Source: Nannochloropsis oceanica (Eukaryota > Sar > Eustigmatophyceae > Eustigmatales > Monodopsidaceae). From it: a DNA stretch of 64,000 bases. The notes below the pieces were generated by a model, which was not told where the DNA came from, did no database searches, and saw nothing but the letters and a program-made list of their open reading frames with translations. Positions within the stretch are counted from its first letter, which is position 1. Every line of letters begins with the position of its first letter. Below are positions 1 through 10,387 of the stretch, one piece after another. Both the position numbers and the translations under genes were made by a program. The stretch lies in contig CP038131.1 in the NCBI GenBank assembly GCA_004519485.1, forward strand, positions 1,003,001-1,067,000. Reading direction: 5' to 3'.

Positions 1-383
1 CGAGTGGTGGCTTGGCTGCGCTGGTTGTGGCTCTGGCTTGCGCATCATCGCTCAGCAGTATAACGATGTGGTGGCCTCCTGATGCGAGCTTTTCTGCAAT
101 TTTAAATTAACGACCCCTTGGCCTTGACACGGCCAAGTGTCCTTGCCTGCCTACGCGCCCACCCCCAAATACAGTAGCCGCAGCAGCATGGTCTGGTTCC
201 ATATCCTCTGTCTCTCTCTTGTTCTCTCTCTGTCAGGGCGGGTATGCATGCACTTTGCGGCGGCCTGGTCGGCGGACGGCTCCTCCAATCCTGTCTCCCG
301 CCCAACTCCTCACTCATATAACCCGCCCCTTTCACCCCACGAGAGCACCCACATACCCTTCTCCATCCCCCAAAAGCTTCATC
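1..383. promoter_or_regulatory. Left-edge region upstream of the sugar-nucleotide dehydratase
   Basis: No gene is recognised. This stretch should hold the promoter and 5' leader of the gene starting at 384. A short perfect hairpin (CTTGGCC at 117-123 pairing with GGCCAAG at 131-137) and a C-rich leader just before the start codon are the only structure seen. Open frames on both strands here have no domain content. Confidence 0.3.
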
Positions 384-2309
384 ATGTCTAACGGTTGCGC
401 CCCCGTCACGGCTGAGACCGATTACACGCCCAAAAACATCCTCATCACCGGCGGCGCAGGTTTCATGTAAGTTCCCCTTGAAACTGTGCTGTCCTTCTTT
501 ATCCTTCTCACACACACACTCGCATACGATCACCGCGGCACACACCACAGCGCTTCTCACGTTGTCCTTCTGCTGGTCAAGAAGTTCCCCAAGTATAAGA
601 TTGTAAGTGCCTTTCCCCCTCTCGCCGCCTCCGCCGTGCTCCCATTTTGAAGGCATGTGGATTTCTATTCCATTCTTCTTTCCTCTCTCATCTTTTGTCG
701 CAAGGCTATGCCCCACCATCGACAGTGTGAAACCTCACGCCCCCATGTCGTGTATATTTATACATTCGCTTTGCCTTCACTGTGGAAGTTGGTGGTTTGA
801 GGACCAGTCTCTCCACTTCCCTTGTTCCTTTTTTCACTTCTTACCACCCGCCTGACAACAGGTGAATCTCGATCGACTGGATTACTGCTCTTGCCTCGAA
901 AACCTCGATGAGATCAAGTACTACAAAAACTACAAGTTCGTGAAAGGGAACATCTGCTCCTCTGACCTGGTCAACTATGTGCTGGAGGAGGAGGAGATAG
1001 ACACCATCATGCACTTCGCCGCGCAGACCCACGTGGACAATAGCTTTGGGAACTCGTTCTCGTTCACGCAGAACAATATTCTGGGGACGCATGTGCTGTT
1101 GGAGAGTGCGAAAGTCCATGGCATTAAACGATTCATTCACGTGTCCACGGATGAGGTGTACGGGGAGGGAGCGGCGGACCAGGAGCCCATGTTTGAGGAT
1201 CAAGTGCTCGAGGTACGGACGGAGGGAGGGCGGGCGGAAGGGACAGAAGGTTACATATTTATTTTTCTTCGTTATCTGGTAGACTGGATTCGGTGCTGTC
1301 TTGTCTGCTTTTGCGCAACGTGCGTGAGATGCTCATGCTTTTGCTTCCTTTCGTTCTCTTCCTACCACCCGCTCCTCCTCCCCCCCTCCTTCCAGCCCAC
1401 CAACCCCTACGCGGCCACCAAGGCCGGCGCCGAGTTCATCGCCAAGTCCTACTCTCGTTCTTTCAACCTGCCTCTTATCATCACCAGGGGAAACAACGTG
1501 TATGGGCCCCATCAGTACCCCGAGAAGCTCATCCCCAAATTCGTTAATTTGCTCATGCGCGACCGACCCGTCACGCTTCATGGCAATGGGCTCAACACCC
1601 GTAACTTCCTCTTTGTACGTGTGCCTTTCTGTCTGTTTACAACCCTCGGCATCTCTTTTTGGCTTCTACATCCCCCTTGCTTCTAATTCTCCATGGTCAC
1701 CCACCTTCCAATCCTACCTACCTCCCTCCCTCCCTCCCTCCTTCCCTCCCTCCCTCCTTCCTCCCTCAGGTGGAGGACGTGGCCCGCGCCTTCGAAGTCA
1801 TTTTACACCGGGGCGTGACGGGCAAGATCTACAATATTGGGGGGACGAACGAAAAGGCCAATATTGAGGTGGCTAAGGATCTAATCCGGCTCATGGGCTA
1901 CGAGCAGGCGGAGGAGAAAATGCTCAATTTTGTGGAGGATAGGGCTTTCAACGGTACGTAAAGCGCTTTTCGGTATTCCTCCGTTCCTTCCTCCCTCCCG
2001 ATCTCTCTCTTTTTCTTTATTTTCCCGGGATGCCATGGCTGGAGTTCAATATCCTGACTCGCAATAATTGCTTATCCACCGTACCCACCCCTCCCCACCT
2101 CCCTCCCTCCGTTGCCCCGCCCTTCAGACTTGCGTTACACGGTCAATAGCGAGGCCTTGAAGCAACTGGGGTGGGAGGAGCTGGTCTCGTGGGAGGACGG
2201 GCTCAACAAGACCGTGGAGTGGTACAAGCAGTACACGGGCAGGTACGGCAACATCGACTGTGCTTTGGTGGCGCACCCACGTTCCGGGGCCTTGCACGAG
2301 TTCCCATAA
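384..2309 (+). CDS. dTDP/UDP-glucose 4,6-dehydratase (extended SDR)
   Basis: Six exons: 384-466, 551-602, 862-1212, 1396-1614, 1770-1953, 2128-2309; 356 aa, all junctions GT-AG and in phase. The enzyme oxidises, dehydrates and reduces an NDP-glucose to the 4-keto-6-deoxy sugar, the first step to rhamnose-type sugars, in the cytosol. Visible: N-terminal Rossmann motif GGAGFIAS, FAAQTHVDNS, the catalytic STDEVYGE stretch, the PYAATKAGAEF segment carrying the YxxxK pair, then NVYGPHQYPEKLIPKF, all typical of the RmlB/TGDS/plant RHM N-terminal family. Length matches single-domain members; the reductase/epimerase half of plant RHM is absent here. Intron 4 ends in a (CCCT)n tract. Substrate (dTDP versus UDP) cannot be told from sequence; UDP is likely in an alga. 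Family call is firm. Confidence 0.93.
1719..1769 (+). repeat. (CCCT)n pyrimidine tract before a splice acceptor
   Basis: A tandem CCTCCCTCC run lies directly before the CAG acceptor of intron 4 of the dehydratase. Similar tracts recur in other introns of the window, always pyrimidine on the coding strand, so it probably doubles as the polypyrimidine tract. Confidence 0.8.
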
Positions 2310-3561
2310 AGTAACTTTAACAATAACAATAATAATGTGGAAGAAAATATGGGTGGGTGGATGGATGGAAGATGAATGAGGAGGGGGACTGAGGGAGGGA
2401 TGTGGGCTAGACTCGGGTATGGTGCTTGATTATTTGTTTTTGGACCGGTAGGAAGAGAAAGAAGGTGGTGTAGGTGTGATACATGAGCGAGGAGGGTACG
2501 TGTGTACAATATCAAAAGGAGGAGGGAGTGGGCAGGTAAGGAAAGGTGCACTGGCAGGAGAAACAAGGACTGAGAAATGAAAAAGCACGGTCTGAGTAGA
2601 AAACCAAAATTTCTTGAAGAGAATTATTTTAGAGAGAGCAAGAAGTTGGAAAATGGGAGAGGAGAAGCGGGGAGAGATACGGAGATGGGGAGTTTGGTAG
2701 AGCAAGACATGCATTTCATCTGCAGTGGGAGTGGGTTTGCTGCCTTATGGTTCCTCATTTTGATAGGATCTCAACATTATTGTCATTGTCATTTTTTATT
2801 ATTTATAGCTAAATACCCACTTCGCGCAGCCTTTACAATGCATGCACTATCTCCATTGGAGAGAAAGGAGGAGGAGAAGGGAAGGGGGGCCGGCAAAAGT
2901 ACCTGTCTTCACAACGCCTACCCCGCACCAAATATAAGGATAAAAGCTCATGTCCTGATTCCCCTCTCTTCCATGCTTAATCCTCTCCCATTCATGCTCT
3001 GTCTGCGTATAACGGTGTACCACTGCAATAGTCTGAACGAATGACCGGAACGTACGAACGGCCCTTTCAAGCCGAAGAAATTAATGCCAGGAGTGGCGGA
3101 ATTGAAAGGATAGGAAAAAGTCGTGGGATCAGAGAGAAGAGAAAGACAGATAGAGACAGAGACAAAGGGGAGCTACATCAAAGTCAGATCAGCTGACCAA
3201 TTAGTACAACAAGAGCTCCACACATCCGTGGCGATCTTATCGGAAGAAAAGCTTCTCATACTTGCGTTTTGTTTTTCTGCTGCTACCAAGCAAATGATGG
3301 GGGTACCCTCACGACTTCTTTATTCTTTCCTTCGAGTCAGCACGGAGAAGGCTTTAGGCCTGCATGACTTGCATGCGTGCACGGAAATAATGCTCCGTGG
3401 CTTATTGTTGTTGGACTGATGCTTCTTGAGGGGGCCCTGAGCCCAACCTCCCCACAACGACTCAGACTTTCGAAGGCGATGCCGAGCAGTCATGCCCCCT
3501 GTCCTCATTACATCCACCTCCAAACCACATCACCACAACCATTACATAAGGCTACAGCTGG
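2310..3561. other. Intergenic stretch, no gene seen
   Basis: Holds the 3' region of the dehydratase (short AAC/AAT repeats at 2318-2336) and the upstream region of the short-chain dehydrogenase. Two open frames (2577-3044 and 3123-3419, plus strand) have no recognisable domain, biased composition and no splice context; they are treated as chance. Base composition is richer in A+T than the coding flanks. Confidence 0.4.
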
Positions 3562-4801
3562 ATGTTGACTCCCCTGCATTGGGTTTGGAATGGACCCCTT
3601 GCCCTGGGATGGGTCGTAGGGTCTTCTATCGTCTTCCCAGTGCTGCGGAAATTAGGCTTGGCCGCTGAGCCCAACACACTGGATTTTACAAATGACATGC
3701 GAGGCAAGACCATCATCGTCACAGGTAAATTTCTTTGCTCCTTAGGCCCTCATTTACTCCCTCCTTCCTTCCATTCCGAAAGCGGGGTATGTGCGAGAGA
3801 AGGTTAGAACGGAAAGACTGATGCCTCTTCTATCATTTTCCCCAGGCAGCAACACAGGCATAGGCAAGGCTACTGCTCTAAACATTGCAAAGATGGGTGC
3901 CACCGTCGTTTTGGCATGCCGCTCTCTGGAGCGGGCTAAGGCGGCTCAAGAAGATATGCTGGTGGCGCTCAAGGCCCTGGACACCTCTCGATACGATTTC
4001 CCCTTCGCTGCGAAAGGAACTTTTGTCTGTTTGCCCTTGGATTTGAGCAGCTTTGCGTCCATCAAGGCTTTTGCCCAGGAATACCGTGCTAAATTTAAGC
4101 GCTTGGATGCTCTTGTGCTGAACGCTGGATTGGCCAATGGCTCTGGGACAACCAAGGAGGGTTTCGAGGTGATGATGGGGACCAACTACCTCGGGCACTT
4201 TTACCTGGTTAAGTTACTGTTGGACGTGCTCAAAGCCACCCCGGACTCCCGCGTCGTGAGCGTGTCCTCTTTGATGCATGAATTCGGCTGCTTGGATTGG
4301 CAAGGAAGCCTGCAGAATAAATACAGCTCTCTAAAAGACCGTCTCTTCTCAAGTCGTTACAATGATTCCAAGCTTGCCCTGGTACTACTCACGCTCGAGC
4401 TCCGGCACCGTCTCAAGGGGACGTCCGTCCGAGCCGTGGCTGTCTCACCTGGAGCAGTTGCCTCAGATATTTGGCGTAGCTTTCCGTCATGGTACAAACG
4501 GCTTGTGCTTGACCCCGTGTCCTCCCTCGCATTCCTCTCCAACGAGCAAGGAAGCATTCCGAGTGTCCATGCCGCTACCCACCGAGCATTGCCTTTGGAG
4601 GACAATGAAAACGAGACGGATGTCGTGTATTTCCACCCGTATTGGTCACCTTCTTCGCGATTTCTCATGCCGTTTGAAGTCATGGGACCTTTCCATGGCT
4701 TCATTCGGGCCGGGCCGCGTTTGCCCGCGAATGCGCGGGCTGTGGCAAAGGAATTGTGGTATCAGAGTGATAAACTTGTCATCCAGCACGCTCCAGCATA
4801 A
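3562..4801 (+). CDS. Short-chain dehydrogenase/reductase, retinol-dehydrogenase/WWOX-like
   Basis: Two exons, 3562-3724 and 3846-4801; 372 aa. NAD(P)-dependent oxidoreductase of the classical SDR type. The cofactor motif TGSNTGIG (about residues 54-61) is split by the intron; LVLNAG lies near 144-149 and the catalytic YNDSK near 226-230, with a Ser run (VSVSS) upstream. Residues 10-30 are hydrophobic and probably anchor the protein in a membrane. Spacing and the long segment after YxxxK resemble plant and animal retinol dehydrogenase, WWOX and protochlorophyllide-reductase relatives; the real substrate is unknown. Start chosen at the first ATG in frame with the hydrophobic segment. It reads in the same direction as the Nudix gene downstream, 424 bp away. 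Confidence 0.9.
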
Positions 4802-5225
4802 GTAAAAACGTAGATGAAAGATAAAATGAAAGCAATCATTCGAAGCATTTTTCGCCGTAAATTTCGTCGAGGGACGGGAATAGGGCTGACCTGTTGGTTG
4901 TCTTTCCTGCGCTTTACAGAGTCAAACTTGCACCTCTCGCAACAAGCGACGGTTCAATATTCACATGGCATTTCTTTCAGTCGTGTATGACGATTCAATA
5001 CCGCTTCCAATCCCAAGATTCTTTTCGATGAAGCTCGTTAATGGGCTGCGAGGCCAGCAGGCAAGAGAGAGCGGTTCCCCCTTACATATAGTTCGAGTAC
5101 CCGGACATACGGTCCCAAAATACATCCTTGCTTCGATGCTGCCGCTGCTGCTGCTGCTGCAGCCACGCCACACCACTCTCACTGCCTCTATGTACGCATA
5201 CACAGTCAAATAATCGTCAACCATC
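4802..5225. other. Intergenic region between SDR and Nudix genes
   Basis: Presumably the 3' end of the SDR gene and promoter of the Nudix gene. It contains a short CTG run (5144-5161) and no recognisable gene. Confidence 0.4.
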
Positions 5226-6968
5226 ATGCTGCGAACGGTCCTGCGCCGCCGACTTTTGTTGGGACGTAGCCGCAGCACGCCATCATTAGCAGCACCAGCT
5301 TCACTCTTCCGACACCGGCCACCATCACTCACACCAAGCACACTTGGGTTGTCCCGGGTGCTGCACCCGCAACGCATATCGTTTGAGAGCTACTTCTCGG
5401 CAACGTTTTCGACATTTGACGACTCCTTGCCGCACAGGGACAGCCCCCATCATAAGAAGAAGAAGCGGGCAAGAGACCCTCTAACGGCCCGTGCAGCCAA
5501 GGAGACCCCAGCTCCTGCTTCCGTCGAAGAACTTAAGCAGCACCATCACCCGCCGGCCATTGATAACAGCGGTATCCTGCAGGAAGGGGAGGACGAACAT
5601 CGGCCGCCCGCCATCGCCGTGCGCGGGGCGCAGATGAAGGGGGGCAACGTGGTATGGCGGGCCTCCGGGGATGAAGTCAAGCAGGCCAAGCCAGCGCAAT
5701 GGGAGAAGGTCAGCGCGGAAGAAAATTTGCGCAGTACCATCAAAGAGAGTAAAGTCGGTCCGTTTGATCCGAACTTTAAGTCGTTAGGTGTCATCGAGCC
5801 GGTACGTGAAGAGTTTGGGAACGGGGGGAGGCTGGAGGGACGGAAAGAGTAGCTAAGCGTCGGACCTTGTCACAAGCCAGACGGTGAATGTTTGTATGGT
5901 TCTATAAATTTGTGCATGGTTACGATGTATTGCAATCCAGCTTGCCAGCTTCAAACCTAATTGGGGTGGAAGATAGGCTTAATTATGGAATCGAGAGCCC
6001 TCCCGGCAGTTTATTCAAGATCGCGTGTGCGCTACTGTCAGTACATCTTAAGGACGAATCTTGTCGTCTGATTTCATGCATCCTTCATATTTTTCCGTAG
6101 CTGATCGAGAAGCAGTGCCAAACCAAACACGACACAAAAGCCTCCTGACTACTTCCATCCCCACAAACAGGACAAAGACCTAGATCTGCAGCTCATGATC
6201 TCAAACTACACCGTACCGGCGCTCGCCACCGGCCTTCGAGATCGAGAGGAAACTCTGCAACTCTGTGCCCATCTCCTGGCCAACGGCGACCTGGAGCAGC
6301 TTGAACGCGTGCTCCATCCTTATCAAGCAGGCCTCATCACGCGACGCCGACGGAAAACACGCAGTTTGGACTTGGCTGGAGGTTTGACCTCCAAGCATCT
6401 GAACATGCTGCGGAAGTATCTGCAGCGCTCTCCGCGGCAATTAACTCGGGCGGTGTCCCTACGCGCATCTGTCGTGATCCCTCTCTGCAATGTGAATGGT
6501 GTGGCCTCTGTGCTCTTTGAGCGACGCTCTAGCTTGGTCCGCTCTTTCAAGAACCAAGTCTGTTTCCCTGGTGGTATGGTGGAAGAGTCTTTAGATGTAA
6601 ATATTATTGAGACATCGTTACGAGAGATGGAAGAAGAGATTGGGTTCCCGGCTAGATCGGTGGATGTGCTGGGGGTCCTGCGCTGTGACTGGTCGGAAGT
6701 GCACAAAATTACAGGTATCGGTGTCACGCCCGTCGTCGGCTTCTTGGGCGATTTGACCAAGCGCGAGCTGTCCCCGAATCCAGACGAGGTAGCAGAATGC
6801 TTTACGATTCCCTTGGCAACGCTCTTGGACGAGGAGCACTGGAGTTATGAGGAGGAGAAGGGCACGGTGGTGTTTGTCGGTGGGCCCCACGTAATTTGGG
6901 GCCTCACGGCCCATTTACTTCTTATCTTCATGAAAGACATTTTGAAGCGGTATAAGATTCGTGTGTAA
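5226..6968 (+). CDS. Nudix hydrolase, CoA diphosphatase (NUDT7/8) type, organellar
   Basis: Two exons, 5226-5801 and 6171-6968; 457 aa. Predicted to cleave a CoA-type or related nucleoside diphosphate with Mg/Mn. The C-terminal domain has the CoA-type signature: LFERRSSLVRSF, then QVCFPGG, then a Nudix box with SLREMEEEIGF, matching the REUxEExGU core. The first exon encodes an Arg/Ser-rich start (MLRTVLRRRLLLGRSRS) that looks like a mitochondrial presequence, followed by about 150 residues without a known domain. The full length is roughly twice that of bacterial or animal members because of this N-terminal part. Intron 1 (5802-6170) has consensus GTACGT...ACAG ends and joins in phase. Family call firm; substrate inferred from the signature. 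Confidence 0.9.
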
Positions 6969-7253
6969 TAGCAAATGAAAGGATGTGGGTCAAAGATCGT
7001 TAGTGGGGTGGACATGGAAACAAATGTTGTGTTGACATGTGCATTGCATTATTACCTTGGATAGGGTCCTGATATACCGGTGTTCGGCGAGACAGGCAGA
7101 ATTATAAAGTACCATGCACAAAATCAAATTTTCGAAATCGCTTTGATTAAAAGAACCCACAAAACCACTCAAGATGAGAAGGGCAATCGAGGACTATCGT
7201 TCTACTTCTTTGTATCACTGATTTTGGCAGCTTCAGAGTGATAAGTCCTTGAT
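6969..7253. other. 3' flank of the Nudix gene
   Basis: AT-richer sequence directly after the stop codon, leading to the foldback element. No gene or repeat seen. Confidence 0.4.
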
Positions 7254-7255
7254 TA

Positions 7256-7669
7256 CGGACTATACAGAAAGTTATTTAAGTTTTTTATTGTTTTTATTTT
7301 TTAGGAGTTTATTCGCCTCTAAGGCGCTTTGCCACCGGCATGGTGACATCTATTTCTATCATATTTTGAGCACCCAAATAAGCCCGCCCCGCATGACGGG
7401 GTAGCTGCCGGCATCAGTCCCACTCGTTGGCGCGGGATGACCGGCAGCCAAAGGAGCGGCTTGTTCAGAGCGGGATGGCGTCATCGTCCCGCGAAAACGC
7501 CAGTGGCCTGATGCCGGCAGCTACCCCGTCATGCGGGGCGGGCTCATTTTGGTGCTCAAAATATGATAGAAATAGATGTCACCATGCCGGTGGCAAAGCG
7601 CCTTAGAGGCGAAGAAACTCCTAAAAAATAAAAACAATAAAAAACTTAAATAACTTTCTGTACAGTCCG
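7256..7669. mobile_element. Foldback/MITE-like element with 162-bp inverted arms
   Basis: The left arm 7256-7417 and right arm 7508-7669 are inverted copies of equal length, differing at only about four positions, around a 90-bp centre. Outer ends read CGGACTATACAGAAAG and its complement. A TA dinucleotide lies immediately outside each end (7254-7255 and 7670-7671), which fits the TA target duplication of Tc1/mariner-type elements. It encodes nothing and must be non-autonomous. High arm identity suggests recent insertion or gene conversion between arms. Two diverged relatives of the centre plus right arm lie at 8400 and 9702. Confidence 0.85.
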
Positions 7670-7671
7670 TA

Positions 7672-8399
7672 CGGATTATGTGTGTTGTTGTTGCTACGCG
7701 CTCCGCGCTTTATTTGAACAGCTATATACGTTGTGTCTATCAGTATTCTTTTTTTACCATATTTACTCACATTCATGAGGGGGTGTCAGGCCTATGCACT
7801 TAGAGGCATTTGCCTGTTGTGGTAGGCACGTATGACCGTCTCTTAACATGCTCCCACGTCGACCACCAAATGTCTCAAAACCAAACTCATCAGATTGTAC
7901 ATCTTTATTTATTATCACATTTTTACATGTACGGCTTGTGTAGCTAGAATAATATCTGCAACGCTTGAGCGAAACCGCGGTCGCATATGCAAGGTGATCC
8001 AGCTACTCTATAATGTACCAAAGGAAAGATTCCTTCTATTCCCCATTGTGAAGGCCCCGAAGGGTGTCTTGCAATTAAGTTCGGCGTGTCAACCGCATCC
8101 ACAACAGCGAATGTTCGTCTAAATGATCAGCACTACATGTTGGTAGCTCACAAATGTTAGAATGAGTTCTCATTCGCGTGCACATGTAGGTTTTTGGTGA
8201 AGAGTAGTCTCCTGATGCCACCCCCTCCTTGCCCTCCAAAAGGGAGTTCCAGAGTTTCAAAGGTTCTCGCAGAGGCTCAATCCCGGCGTCCCCATCCCTC
8301 GAGTATCTTAACAAAATTTCAAGCTGGTGACCCGGAGATGCTAATATGAGATCTCGGTCGCGTCAACGGCACTGTTAGTCTTTCTTATCTTTAGCGCCC
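7672..8399. other. AT-richer gene-poor stretch
   Basis: No intact gene recognised on either strand. Composition is closer to the foldback element and its neighbours than to flanking coding DNA. It could be remnant mobile-element DNA, but no family can be named from what is visible. Confidence 0.35.
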
Positions 8400-8583
8400 G
8401 TGGGATGGCCGCCATCCGCGAAAACGCCAGTGGCCTGATGCCGGCAGCTACCCCCTCATGCGGGGTGGGCTTATTTTGGTGCTCAAAATATGATAGAAGG
8501 AGATGTCTTTATGCCGGTGACAAGGCTCGTTATGGTGATTAAAACCCCCAAAAAGTTAAAAAACTTACATATCTTTATCGTAT
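8400..8583 (+). repeat. Diverged half-copy of the foldback family
   Basis: Matches the centre and right arm of the 7256-7669 element from GGGATGG through CGCGAAAACGCCAGTGGCC, the GATGCCGGCAGCTACCCC block, GGTGCTCAAAATATGATAGA and the AAAAAACTTA end. It differs in the middle (GACAAGGCTCG in place of GGCAAAGCGCC), a variant shared with the copy at 9702, so these two form a subfamily. No matching left arm is seen. Confidence 0.75.
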
Positions 8584-9701
8584 CTGCCCACCCGTCGCGA
8601 CGCACTATCGGTTCAAGCAGCGACTGGAGCTTTCCCACACAGATCGGTTGCATTCTGTATGATCTCACGGCCCTTCATTTATACCGCAAAAACTCAAATG
8701 GATATCTGCTATGCATTATACTCTCTATTTGGGGCCTATCATATGTTCGATGAAGTTGGAACCATGTGGCTTGGCGTTCCGGGGAATCTGTCCATGTCTG
8801 CATGGTCTCGAATGCATCCATGACAGCATTGCTACTGTTTCGCGGCACATTTTGATGGATCAGATGAAAATTTTAGTCTCCATGGACTTATCGATATAAA
8901 GATATATCGCCCGCAGATGAAGGCCGGTGTCCGCTACAAGGTAATCATTGCAGAGACATCAGACATGCAGATCCGTGATTATGGAAATTCTGGATGTGGA
9001 GACTATACACACCATCTATCGTGATGTACGGCGCAGTGACGAGTACGTCGAGTGTTTCAACTGCAAAAGAAGACGATCTTTAGATTCGATGTCCCCTTTT
9101 TGATAAAGAACTTGCTGTGGCATTATGGGCAGTGTATTCGACAGTACGAGAGTAAGTATTATTTAAGTCCTTGTCTATGTTCTCCAGTCGACCAAAGCGT
9201 GTGTGCTAGGAAAGCTCCAAAAGATTTAATACGACGAGCTTAGACGAATAACTATTGAGAAATCGCCCAATAGATTGGGATGGAAAAAGATATCCTGGGG
9301 TGTCGCGAAGGAAATCCCCAAGAAGGGGACACGCTCCAAGAGCGGATCAAACGTTGCCTTACCGACCAGTGAGTGGTCGCTCGAGGCCAGGAATGGGCCA
9401 TCTTTCATCTGCGCTTCAAGAGGACAGGTGACCTATTTGATTTTCTATATTCTAAAGAGCACAGGCCCAAAAAGTTTTGTAGATAATATGAAGGAGCCTG
9501 AGATCTGTAATCGCATCCAACCAATGGAACCAAGTTTAAACATAATTGTCCCTTCCGAACAAGGCCACGGCGACCAGGGCAATCTCATATTGCATGCGCG
9601 CGATCTGACTTGAAAAGTTCTTGAAGACTCAGGATATATAGGCTCGTAATGGTCGTACTCGCTCAGTCACGTGTGTTAGAGAATAGTCACGTACTTTCCT
9701 T
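8584..9701. other. AT-richer segment between two direct half-copies
   Basis: About 1.1 kb bracketed by same-orientation repeats. Several short open frames look like degraded coding sequence, but none matches a domain recognisable by eye and no intact gene is present. Possibly the decayed interior of a mobile element; family and origin undetermined. Confidence 0.3.
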
Positions 9702-9903
9702 GAGCGGGATGGCGTCATCGTCGCGCGAAAACGCCAGTGGCCTGATGCCGGCAGCTACCCCGTCATGCGGGGCGGGCTTATTTTGGTGCTCAAAGCATGA
9801 TAGAAGGAAATGTCACTATGCCGGTGACAAGGCTCGTGAAGGTGATTAAAATCCCAAAAAAGTAAAAAGAGCAAAAAACTTACATAACTTTCTGTATAGT
9901 CCG
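9702..9903 (+). repeat. Second diverged half-copy of the foldback family
   Basis: Runs from AGCGGGATGGCGTCATCG through the shared GATGCCGGCAGCTACCCCG and GGCGGGCTTATTTTGGTG blocks to CTTTCTGTATAGTCCG, the same terminal sequence as the intact element. It shares the GACAAGGCTCG variant with the copy at 8400. It is in the same orientation as that copy and has no opposite arm nearby. Confidence 0.8.
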
Positions 9904-10387
9904 TCCCAAGAATCATGCACAACCCGGCATATGCGATGCAGAAGTTTCAGCTGTTTATAATTAAGAGCCCGTGCTACATGCTGGCGAGATGAAGAAACGA
10001 GATTCAGGATGGGATCGCGCACACTCCGTGGCGAGATCTAAATTTCATAGCTCATAATTTCCCGGAGACTCAAGGAATTCCGAAGACGACAAGCTGGCAT
10101 GCGCGCCACATGTCTCGTAGGTGCAACCCTACTTTGGTCCTCCATTCTGGTAAGCCATAAATGAAAAGGAATCGCCAATTTCAAAGTAAATAAGAACGAG
10201 GCCCGAGTTCACATCGTGAACGCTGATGCTTACACATTGCATTGCTTTTCCCCCTGATAGATCATCTTCTGTCATCGCATCCATGCATTTAAACAACGAA
10301 AGTCTATATCTTCCACATCAGCAGATTAAACGTGCTAACAAATATCACCAACACAATTGACTTCCCATTTGTCGCACGCTCCAACAC
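9904..10387. other. 3' flank of the NADH dehydrogenase gene
   Basis: AT-richer sequence between the repeat and the stop codon of the minus-strand gene. No gene is seen; the last part is probably its 3' untranslated region. Confidence 0.4.

Noticed and set aside
2577-3044. 155-codon plus-strand frame after the dehydratase gene
   Set aside because: No domain, unlike the codon use of neighbours, no splice or promoter context.
8584-9701. Decayed coding sequence of a named transposon or virus
   Set aside because: Short fragments look coding-like, but no transposase, polymerase or capsid motif could be recognised, so no family is assigned.
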